A stretch of 64,000 nucleotides of DNA, from the NCBI GenBank assembly GCA_958450365.1, contig CAUEEP010000935.1, positions 372,001 through 436,000 of the forward strand, written 5' to 3'. The DNA is from Mesorhabditis belari. Lineage: Eukaryota; Nematoda; Chromadorea; Rhabditida; Rhabditidae. The notes under the pieces were generated by a model that was given only the letters and a program-made list of their open reading frames with translations, was not told the DNA's origin and did no database searches. Positions 13,301-25,300 of this stretch are shown one piece after another. The position numbers were made by a program, and so were the translations under genes. Each line of letters starts with the position of its first letter. Position 1 is the stretch's first letter.

Positions 13301-16300
13301 TACAGAGTGGAGACGAGCTTTGAGCTTTCTTTCAAAGGCTATTTTGTAGAGACATTATAGATTTTAAAGAAATAATTTAGGCTTGGGTAAAGGATTCTTT
13401 TCTACGAAAGCAAAAGTTTGAAAAAAAATTGTAAAGATTTAGAACACCTTTGAACACTCATTTCCCTCTTCACATTCTTTTCTTTCATAGAGATGACCTC
13501 AAAGATAAGATCCAAAAACCTTCGCGTTCATAAAGTATCAACTCAAGCAATAGTAACGGTACTTTATGTTATTTTAAGATTTCTATACTCACTAAAAGAA
13601 TTTGTAAATGAATTGGTTAGTTTGGTGAATTGGTTTTCTTGCAGCTTAACTTTTTTCCTATTTTCAGGGAGGAAAAAAATGAAGAAGTACAACTGCTTCA
13701 AGACGATTTACAACTAAAGGAAAAAGAGGTGAAAGAATTATTTTAGAAATAAAAATCGTTTCAATTTTCCTGTCGATCTTTAGATTTAATATTTGTAATT
13801 CCAGATCCTTCGTTTACAAGATGAGCGATTGGAATTGATTCGAGATGCTCGAGCAGCTCGGGATCTTCGAGATGAACTCGATTATGCGAATCAAAAGGTA
13901 TTAATTATTTTATAAGTCACTAGATTGTGGTTATGAGTTTGGTCTTAAGGTAGAAATAGAAAACAATAAAATTTTTTAGCTTTCAAAAGTCGAAAAACTT
14001 GAGCAAGAGAATTCGAAATTGAGAGAAAAACTATCCGAACTTGACTACTACAGAAGTCGAGTTGAGGTGAGATTTGAAAAGAAAACTTTGAATGATAAAA
14101 AATAACAATTTAGCAACTTCGTACGGATTGTGAAGATCTTGAAGAATCTTCTCGTTATCTGGAAACTCAATTGGACGAATTTCGACAAAAGGTTTGCAAT
14201 TTGATCTTTTCTTGGTTGGGGCTTTAAGCTATAGACATTTGTTTCTTTTTTTTGCAACACCAGTAATTTCTAGGGTCGATCTGTGAGTGATACAGAAGTG
14301 AGATTGGCTGAGAGTCAGGATACGGTCAAGGAATTGCATCTGGAGATCACAACGAAAAACCAAAAAATCGAGGATCTGATCACAGAGCAGACGAGATTGG
14401 AAAGAGAATTGACAGTTTCACTTTCGAGAATGGCAGAAATCGAGAAGTTTGTTCTTTGATCCTTTGATTTGATGGTTATGGTCAGAACTAACTATCTATT
14501 ATGTAATTTTGGATCGATTCCCTGAACCTGAAAGCCCTCGGGTTGGAAGTTTCATCTTTATATATCATCTTTATATCTTTATACTGTAGAAAGTTAACCT
14601 TTTCAAGTTGGTAAATTTACAATCAGCAAATCTTTGTTTCTAGGGAGAACTTTGGTGGCCGTGATGGATCTCCGAGAAATTTACCTGGTTCATTGGCCGA
14701 TCAAATCGAGGAAAGTGGAAGGAATGAGGTATGTTTGCATCTTTGGGGGAAAAACTTTGGGAAAAAAGTTTCTTATTAAATCAGAAAACTTTAGATCACT
14801 CAACTTCGACTTCAAAACCAAAAATTCAAGCAAAGAATCGAGGAGTTGGAGAGAAATCGAGAATCCGAGTGAGAAAGTTTATCAATAACACAAATTGTAT
14901 TTGTTTTGTACACAAATGTGCAAAACTTTATGCAAAACTTTCAGCTTATCGATGACTTTTGCCGAATGTGAGGCAAAGTTGGAGGAAAGCGAGAAATTGT
15001 TATCAGATCAACGAGAGGAAAATGATCGATTGAATAAACAAATCAATGATTTGGAGAACAATTTGACATTGATTACGTCGCAATATGAAGAGGTAAGAAA
15101 ATGGGTGAAATGATCCGAGCTTTATCGTATCAAAGAGAGAGAGTTCTAGAGGATTTCTTTAAACTTGCTTTAGTTTTGTGTATTACCGAGCTATAGAGCT
15201 TGTGTTTTGTAGTCATTTGATATTCAAAAAAATTCCAATTCTAGGTAACAACAACGTGTTCCGTTCTTCGTGTCGATCGTGATTCCACTCATCAATCATT
15301 ACAAGAAGCAAGGAAAAATTTCGCCATCTTTCAACAAGAAGTTGAGAGGAAAAATGAAGAATTGGAAATTGTGGTAAGTTGAAAAAGTTGAATTTGTTTA
15401 AAAAAACTTGAGCTTTAATCTATTAGCTTTAATCTATTGGCTTTAAATGATTTCGAAGCTTTAATCGATTTCAAAATATCAACAATAACAAATAAATAAA
15501 TGAACATCAATCATCAATCAATAAACAATTTTTTTTCAGAATTCTCGTCGCTTTGAGAATGAAATCTCAGAGTTGAGGCGAGATTTGGAAGATTTGCGAG
15601 AAGAATTGAAAGAAAAAGAGAAGAACATCGGAAAAATGAGAGATGAACATGTGAGTGAATGGAAAAGAAAGTTTTAGAATTTTTGACGCTTTTGGATTAA
15701 ACCTACCATTGCCTTTTTTTAGAAAAGTCAACGTCTTGAAATGGATCGATTGGAAGACGAAAAGAAAATATTGGAGATATCGAATTCACAATGTGAACGG
15801 CAGAAAAGATTGGCGGAAACGGAGAGAAATGCTTTGAAGGTAAGAGAATTGAAGCTTTAAAAAAGAAAAAGTGTTTCTAGGATAAATTGGAGCGTCTCGA
15901 AGATGAGATTGAAACATCTCGGATGAGATTATTATCGACAGATGATGCAAGAAAAAGATTGGAAACAACAGAAAGAGCGCTGGGAGAAATACAAAATAGA
16001 ATTGGAGATTTCGAGCAAGAAAATAGAGCATTAGCACAACAGGTAATAAAAGTGGCTTTGAATTTGAAATGAAACTGCAAGTAAAAACTTGCAGTTTCAT
16101 TTCAAAAGACAAAAGCTTATAAAAGAAATTTCTTTCCTTTTCAGCTTGAATTGGAGACTCGAAAAGTGCAATCATTGAGGGAAGATTTGGTTTCCGAAAA
16201 ATCGCGAGTAGCCGATTTGGTAGGAAGACTGAGAAGTGTTTGCACGGGAATCTCACTCAATGGAGGGAAAATCGATATCGATATGGATGATGCAAAGGTT

Positions 16301-19300
16301 TTGAAAATAAGGGAAACAAAAAAAACTTGGCAATTTAGTTAATCCAATCGATTGATGATGTTATTATGTGTGCTTTGAATACGGCAAGACGAGAAGCCGA
16401 TGCTCTTCGAATCCAACAACACACGCAAATCGCTGAGTTGACCGATTTAAAGAGAGATATCGAGAAATTGAGGTATGGATTTGAACTTGTTTTCCTTTTT
16501 TGGACAAATTTCGGTTTTTTCAAAATATCGTGATCATTTCCCGGATTATTTTTCGATTCGAATACCGCATTTTCTCTAATAGTAGTGAGCCGAGTTGATG
16601 ACGATTTTATGGTTTCCAAGTTTTCGTAGAAGCTCAACACTCTAATTCTCCAAAAGATCTCATTGTGAGCTACATTTTCCGTCCCCACATCAATAGGTTC
16701 TGATAAGCCGTTCTCGAGATTTCGAGGAATTTAGGCGACGCTCAGGGTGCACTACTATTAGAGAAAAAGCCGGTATTTTATCAGTAGGAAATGAGAAAGA
16801 AAGGCTTAGGAAAAGGCTGAGGCCAAGACTTCTCCTTATGCACGACTCTAGAATTCATTCCGTGCGCCTGGAGGGTTCGGTGCACCATTTAAAAGTGTGT
16901 TTTTCATGTACCGGCTTTTCCCTAATAGTAGTGCAGCCCAGCGAGCCGAGTTGGTGACTATTTTACGGCTTTCAAAGTTTTCGTAGAAGCTCAACACTCT
17001 AATTCTCCAAAAGATCTCATTGTGAGCTACATTTTCCGTCCACATATCAATAGGTTCTGATAAGCGCTTTTCGAGATTTTGAGCAATTTGGGCGAAGCTT
17101 AGGGTGCACTACTAGGGAAAATACGTTATATGGTTGAAAGAAGGGTTGGCTGCACAAAAATTCCGTTCTATTCTGAAATTGTGTCTCATTGGGGAAATCA
17201 TAGCACAGCCAGATAGATCCAGAATGTTTTTCCTGTTTTTTTTTGTGTCTGCTAACTCTACGGAACTGTGGTTGCAGTTTAAACGAGTACTCTAGTAAAT
17301 TTCGAGTCATAACCTAGCCTTTACTTCAATGCTGAGAAAAATATTCTATAGAAATCATCGGAATTCAATATTCAAGTTCAATGAGCGGATTTCAGTGAAC
17401 CTGCTTTCAGTTTCAGTGATCACAATTCTAGGATTCATAAAAAAAACCGGGAAATGATCACGATATTTTGAAGATCACGATACAATATCAGTATAGAGCC
17501 GAACTTCTCCCTATTACAACAGGATTTTATTCATTTTTCATCTCAGTCGATCATTGCGTATTGTCCAATTAAAATGGTTGAATAGAGAAAAGAACTGAGA
17601 ATGGTTATGGGGGCAGCTGGCGCTATTTTATACATTCACTAACACTTCATTTCTCTTTTCTGTTCCTTTCTTCTCTTCATTCATTCATTTCATTTCTTTG
17701 TCTTTTCTTCTTCTTTTCCAATTTGACAACTGTGAACTGTGACCAGAAAAGAGCAAAATTTGAAATTGGACCGACCATTCGCTTTGTTTTGATTTTCTTC
17801 TAAACTATCCTCTACTGCTTTGCTTTTTTCAATGCATCTTTAATTCCTTTGACTGAAATTTACTTTAGGTTTTTGATAAGGTACTATATTAGTTTTCTTT
17901 TATTAGCTTTATTTTTTATAGTAAATTCTATTAGTAATGCTATTAGTATTAGAAAATGCTTTAAAAATCATAAAGAATATGATTTTCTGAGAAATTCTAT
18001 CAGCATTTGTTTCTAGACGTGCTGAAAACGCTTCTTTAAATGAAAGTGACGATCGAGTGAGAGAATTGAGCGAGGAAAACGCGAACGCAAAAGAACAGGT
18101 TAATAATCTTTCTTTGTTTCAAATTTATACTAGAATATTAGAACATAGTAAATAATAAAATTTTTAGGCTTACAAATTGCAAGAACGTCTCCGAGAGCTT
18201 CAAATTGAGATTGCGACGAGATCCGCCGAGACAGCGAATGCAAAGAGAGAAGTCGAGGAACTTCGAACGACAAATGTCAGTGAGAAATTGATGGAAACAG
18301 CTTTAAATCTTTAACATCTTTAATATCTTTAATATCTTTAATATCTTTAACATCTTTAGCATCTTTAATATCTTTAATATCTTTAATAATAATATCTTTA
18401 AAGCTTTGGGATTAGTGATCAAATCTTTTTACAGGTCAATCTAAACAAATTGCACAGCGAGTTGGCCACTTTGCAAGTCTCGTTGAGAAACGCTCAATTA
18501 CAGGTGAAGATTTGCACACTAGATTTTGCGTAGTTAAATTGTTTTCAATATTATCGAAATTTCAGGAAGAATTGCTAAAACAAGACAATCAAGAGCTTCG
18601 GACACAAATCGATCTATCCGAGAAATCGAAGAGGGAAGCAAAAAGAGACGCGGTAAAGATTTAAAAAACTATAACATGGCATGAAAATAGTCATACTCGT
18701 AATAACTATTTTGACCGAAATTCATGGAAAATGTTTTATTTCAGGATCAAATCGCTTCACTTCATCAAGCTTTATTATCTGATCACGATCGTCTCCAATC
18801 TCTGCACGATATGTTAAATCACGATTATGAAAGAGCGAAATTCGAGATTTCTGAAATGAAGAAAAAAGTCAAATCAAGCTCCGAAAAGGTGGGGAAATGA
18901 CAGTGCAATTTGTAATTAGGCTCAGGCTTAGGCTCAAGAGTGTAAAGGTTTTAAGAATATAAGAAAACAAGAAAACTTTATAAAAGTGTGACAACAAGAA
19001 ATGTTGTGTGTACACAAGGAATACTAGTCGGCGTCTCTTGAAAAAAAAGCAAGGAAAATCGAAAGCGTGGATCGAAATTTTGAGGTCTCAGACTGGAAAC
19101 GAACGCTCTACGCGCTACTCGGCCACGGCTGCACCAAATCGGGTCCGCAAGGAAGCCGCTATGACAATATGACCAGATTTTCCTAGCAAAACTTTAAATG
19201 CTTATAACCCCTGGCAGATTGTCGTTTAGCAAAAACGGAATACAGATTCGGAATCAGCATAAAATTCTGCGAATGGTATAGGGTGCATAGCAATTGCTCA

Positions 19301-22300
19301 GCCAATTGACTCTCAGCCTGCTCAGCCAATTGACTTTCTCTTGTTACTATAATTAACAATATTTATGCCTAAATAACAATATCAATTTCAGTTTGGAGCG
19401 ACATCGACTTCACAACAAGAAGTGGATGAATTGAGGATTGCGCTTCGATCAGAGAGATCACAATATGACCGAATGTTGAGGCAAAGTGCCGAATGTCAGA
19501 ATGAGATCGGACAAATGAGAAGGGAAATTTTGACATTAAAGTGAGTGACAGTGATTGTTAATGAAATGAGTGAGTGACAGTGATTGTTAAGAAAAACAGA
19601 AAAATCTCTTCAATTTCAGAAAAGAGAACGAATGTCTGGCGAGAAATTGTGAAGATTTGAGCACTGAAACGTACAAGTTGAGGGTCAGCGATCAGTCACA
19701 AAAAGCCACAATTAAGGTTGGAATACGATCTTGAATGATGTTTATTTGCAGAATATGACTTATTTAAATCTCTTTCTTCCTTTCTCTTACCCCTTGTATT
19801 TCCTCTTTTTTTTTCTCTGGCGAGAAGGTACCGGATAGCTCAGTGGTGAGAGCATCTGTCGAGGGTTCAATCTCCGCTCTTAAAGCTCCAGAGTTCAATT
19901 CCCTCTCCGGGGATTGAACTCTAGACCAGGGGGATTACTATTACTTCTCCAGGGATTACCATTCCTTACTTTACTTCATTGCAATTACCCTATTTAGAAC
20001 CTCAATATGACAATTGAAACGATCACTCGTCAACTCGAGAATAAAGAGCTGGAGATGGCCAAGTTGAAGCACAAAATTGATGTAAGTGCAGTAAAAAGTT
20101 TGAAGTATTGAAAAAATAATGTTTTTGCTTTCCAGATGTTGACTCAATTAAATCGAACCCTCGAAGAAGAGAACAAAAATTTGGGAAGACAGGTTTGTTT
20201 TGTAATTTTTATAGTTATTGTAGGTAAACATTTGATTTTCAGGTTGAAATGTTGTTGCAGCAAAATCGTGAACTCTTGAATCGAGCCCTCAATGATAAAG
20301 ATCATTATCATCAAGAACAACGAGAATTTCAGGTAAACAAAACATTGTCAAGCTCAAGGAAAAACAAAATAAAGAGGAAATGAAAGGAAAGAATATATTG
20401 ACATTAGAATATATTATATATTGTAATTGGAAAAAACCTTAGAAATCTCAAATTTCAGGAAAAACTCTCAAATCTTCGTCGACACAAAGAGAAATTGGAG
20501 GAGAAAATCATGGATCAATATAAAGCAATGGAAAGCAAAAAGTCGAGAGATACGAAAGAAAAAGGAACACTCGTGAAGAGAGCCGCTAAGGCTTTAATAC
20601 CAAAAGTGGGGTTTTATTTTTAGAAGAAATCTTTTTAGCTGAATCTTTCGCCTTAAAGAAATGATGATTTTTAGAAAACTCGTTCCGACAAAACGTCAAC
20701 CGGCTCAACATCCACCGAGGACAGCAGCATTTTCTCTTCGGATGAGCACGGTCGACTCGGTAAAGCGTCTGTCTCTGGTTTATCACATCATGGTTCAATG
20801 CCTGTTCGCGGTGCAATTCGATCACAGCCACGCACGAGAACTGATGGCCCGTTGCACTTATTAGAATTATTTCGAAAACCTGAGAAATTATCGATAATTG
20901 ATCGAGATTTTTGTAAGAATAAGGACCCGAAATTGATTCGTAATGGTTATGCGAGTGCTCCAGGAACACCACAATTAAAATTGAAAGGAATCGATCATCG
21001 AGTGGTGATCGATTTGAATGAAACAAACGATCAGAATATTCCATTCATTGATCAAAAAGATGATTTCATTGATATTCATTGCCCTTTACACGGTAGATCA
21101 GGATCATTGCGGTTGAATGAATCGCCAAAGAATTTGAGAAAGTTTACATTTCGAGGCGGTAGAATGAATGCATATAGTGAGGCTTGTTGAGGGAAATGTT
21201 TGGCTTTTCGATTTTAAGAGTTTTGTAGAGAAAATAAAGCACAAAAACGAAGCCCAACTTTTCTCTATCTTTGCTTTTCAGTTATTTGATGTATAGACGT
21301 TGAAAAGATATTGTTTTTCGGAAAACTCGAGTTAAAACTTGTTATAAACGAAACGTGTACTTCCTGGCACACTAGATTCAAGTGTGTCAGAAAGCGCACG
21401 TTTCTGAGAGCACAAAGATTAGTGTTTGCTTTCAAAAACCTCGAGCTTTTCGTTCTCTTCGTTTTGTGTCGTTGTCTTGTCCTGTCTATGTTTTTCAAAA
21501 AGAATAGTAAAAAAACTTACAAGATTAGTTAAAGATTTCCGCATCTTTGCCTTGTCAACGAAAATATGATAATTCAATGTCTCTATTCTTTTCTCTAGTT
21601 TCAATTTAGGCGAAAATAATTCTGTCACCTCCCGAAAGTTGATCAAAGCTTAAAATTTGTATTTTATTTCATCCCAATGACGAATATCATAGAAAATAGT
21701 AGAACTTTTAAACTATCAAGTAGCGAGATTTAATCTCATAGATTGTTTCTGCAAAAAAAAAATTATAAGATCTAGATAGTACTAGTAATTTAGTACCCTA
21801 TTTGTATTCTGAATTTTCATTTTACTCAGCTAATAATGGATATTAAAATTAGATTTTTAACTAACTTCAGAAAGAAAAGGAAATATTACATAGAAATCGA
21901 GTTGATTTGCTGTTGAGTTAATTAAAAAAAGATGACAACCATAAATAGTCTCAAAAAAATCTTTTTATACTTGAAATTCCAGCTTGAATCATCCACGACC
22001 CATTTATAATTTTTTTTTTTTACAAATAAAAGATAGAATTCTTTTAGGAACATTTTATTTGAACCCTTTTTTTACGTATTTTATTCAATATTCATAAAAA
22101 CAAGCTAAAAAAAATGGAAATTTGAGTGATATTTGCCTTAAAAGCTATGAAACCCAACAAGTGCGGTGATCGTAATTCTGTAAATGACTTTATTAAGTTT
22201 ATATTCATCAATTCTAGCTTAAATCTATTCAAAAGCATCTCAAAACTAGGATAAACACATGCTAAAAGTTAATGAGAAAATAAAAATGTCAAAGATCGAT

Positions 22301-25300
22301 TTGCATATTAAGATTGACAGGGCAAAAGCGGCGGAAGTATCCTAATTTTTACCGAATTTTCCTCAAAAAAAAAACCCTCACTTTCACAACCAAATCTTTC
22401 CAAATCTCGGTGAGTTTTTAAAAAAGAAAATGAAATTGCCAATAATATAAAAAGAACAGAAAAGAAAGAAAGAGAAAAATTTTGTGTTCAAAAATGGAAA
22501 CAAACCGTTTCCTCGGCCTGGGTTCACCAACTAGTAAAAAGAGCTAATTTTAGCAAACTTTTGTTTTAAAAAAATTCAACGAGTCTAGTTTCATTCATCA
22601 AAAATTCAACGAAAAAAAAGGCTCGGTAAAGCCCGGCTAGCGTAACCTCTAAATCTCAGGTCTACCTCTTTCTTTTAGTTGACGATTCATGGGCGTCTTT
22701 AAGCATACCGCATAGCTAGCTAGATTATAGACGTTGGTGACGCATTTAGCTAAATTTTGCAAAATTTAATGCTAAGTGATGTTTGCTTTTTTTGCTGACT
22801 GAATATGTTAGCTTTATGTGGCGGCATCAGAATATTCGGGATAGGCTAATTTCCGCCATTTTATTTACGCTACAGGGTCACTTGCGCAACTCGTCATAAC
22901 TTTTTTCTAAGTGACACAATCTTTGTGATTTTGGTTTCATTTTGTTGCACTTATTGAGATCTACAAAATGAAACCAAAAACATAAAGATTTGCCGACTTA
23001 GAAAAAAAGTTATGGCGAGTTGCGCAAAAAGCCTAGTTGCGCAAATGACCTAGTTGCGCGAATAAAATGGCGGAAATTAGCCTACCCCAAATATTCAGTC
23101 TAAAAGAAATAAAACTCAATTTTGCTAAATTTAGAAAAATCGTTTTTGGTTTATTTAACAAAGCAAACAAAAAAGCATTTAGCATTTAGTATAAAGTTGC
23201 TAGTGAAGTTGCTAAATGCTAAATTGGTAAATAGTTTGGTGGAGCTGGGCCCAGGCATTCTGGAGAATCTAGAGTGCACCAGGAAGGGTGTGTTTTCAAG
23301 TTTTGCGCTTAAAGTAAAACAAGGAAATGAGAGTGAATGTCTTTTTCTTTGCTGTTCTTTTAAATATCCCTCTCTAGTCATTTCTCTTTACGTAAATGTC
23401 TTGTATTCTTTGTTGCATGTTAATATCTAAACTGTGTTTCTCTTGGTTAGCGTTTTCTAATAAAATTTAGAACAAAGAATAAAGCTATCCATGGAATAAA
23501 GCTTAGAAAAAAAAAGAATAATAAAGTTATCGATTTCTTTTAGATTTTTTTGGATTACGTTTTTTTAAGAGCAATATTTAGAAACTGATTAACCAAGCGT
23601 AAACACAACACACCCTTGTCTGTCATCCATCAAATATTTGTCTTGTCCTGTTCAATGTGCTCGATTCATGTCTTCAAAATGAAAATCAATAAATGTCCTT
23701 TTTCACAGCTTTTATCAAATGCATCACAGCTTTGCACCAATGCATGAATAGAATAGATTTCATGGAATAGATTTCAAATAGAGTCAGAAAGCTCCTTAGC
23801 TTGACATAAATCTAGCACAATATTTCACATTTCGGGTTTTTGGGATTTATGTGTATGGAAATCTTGGCTTCAATTTTGGCGCTTCAATCTTGGCGCTTCA
23901 ATCTTGGCTAAAAGCTTCACATGACCACCAAAACACAGTCAAATTTGTTTAAAAACATAAGCATTTTCAATTCCATCTTTAACAGTTGAAAATTTAAACT
24001 TAACTACTTTCAGATGAAGAACTTGCGCCAACATGTTCATCAAGTGAAGAAGCTGATCGAGTATCGCCGAGACTTTCCTTGGATAACACTTTCAAAGGTA
24101 ACAATTTGTAAAGTGTTGTAATAAAGACGTGAAGGAATTGGTAGAAAAAAAAGAAAAGATAGATTTCTGCAGAGGGAATTGAACCCTTGACCTCGATTCG
24201 ATCCTTGCTTTCCAAACAATTCCTCTAACCACTCAGCTATCTGGTACCTCAATAGAAAGAAAGAAAGAAAGAAAGAGAAGTTATCAAGCTGTCAATTTTC
24301 AAATTCCTTCTTTCAAAGTTGTGTTGTTTCTAAAAATTTCAAATTTCCGCTTCTATCATTCTATCGATCAAAAATCTGTCAACTGTGAATTTGTGATTTT
24401 TTTCAGCTCAATTCTCAGCACCAATTCCCTTCTTGAGGAATCGAAATGATTCAATTGGAGGCTCGGTTCGAGTGTACCCTGTGGCTCGAAGAGATTTCGA
24501 TTCTCAAAGCGATTTTCGATCATTTCAATCAAAAACCTTCAAATCGACAGGAATTTCGATTTTTGAACCGAAAATCTCCTTTTTGCAATCTCAAAAAGTG
24601 CCTGAAGTGCCGTTAAAAACGCAGAATTTCGTTCGTCGATCATCCGAAGTCGAATCAACCACAAATTACTCACAATTTTCCACTTTGCATGGTATGTTGT
24701 CGGTGAATTGTCGTTTTATTATATTTAGAATATTTTTTAAGTTTTATTCCAGATACAATACATCATAGAATAATTCTTTTCAATATTCATAAGTCGTTTT
24801 TTTCTTTTTTCAGAACGTGGAGTCGATGTGCTGACTCGAGGCCCCGTTTTGCCACCGAAAATCCCCATCAGAAACACACCAATCACCCAGAGCTTGAGGT
24901 ACAATAATTACCCACGAATTTTTAACAAACTCCACTAATCCTTAAAGAAAAACATTTGTTTTCTTCAATTTCATTTCAATTTTCAGATCTCGTCCTCCAC
25001 CGCCACCGTATCCATCAAAACCGAAAACCAAACCCCCACCACCGTACAATCCGCAAAGAACAATGGTGAGTTGAAAGGAAGATTGCTGTTCAGAAGCTCT
25101 GAAGAACAGAAATGTTCAGAAGTGTTCAGAAGCTCTGAAGAACAGAACTGTTCAAAAGCTCTGAAGAACAGAACTGTTCAGAAGCTCTGAAGATAAGAAC
25201 TGTTCAGAAAAATTGCCAATAAATCCCGATTACCGGATGATTCTAATAGAAAACTCCTCAAAATCGGGATTTTTCAGAACTTCAGGACCACAAAACTCCT

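Larger units (their letters stand above)
20760..24013 (+). other. 3.25-kb intron of the long isoform
   Basis: Contains the short-isoform tail and its poly(A) signal, then 21240-22830 AT-rich sequence without a recognisable gene, a foldback at 22838-23088, and 23090-24010 with no feature I can support. Acceptor TACTTTCAG ends at 24013. Confidence 0.65.

Noticed and set aside
12084..20605. Rootletin (che-10) as identity of the coiled-coil gene
   Set aside because: The HOOK domain with LGCAVQ, the LREDLVSEK block and EEKIMDQYK are CCDC88 signatures not expected in rootletin.
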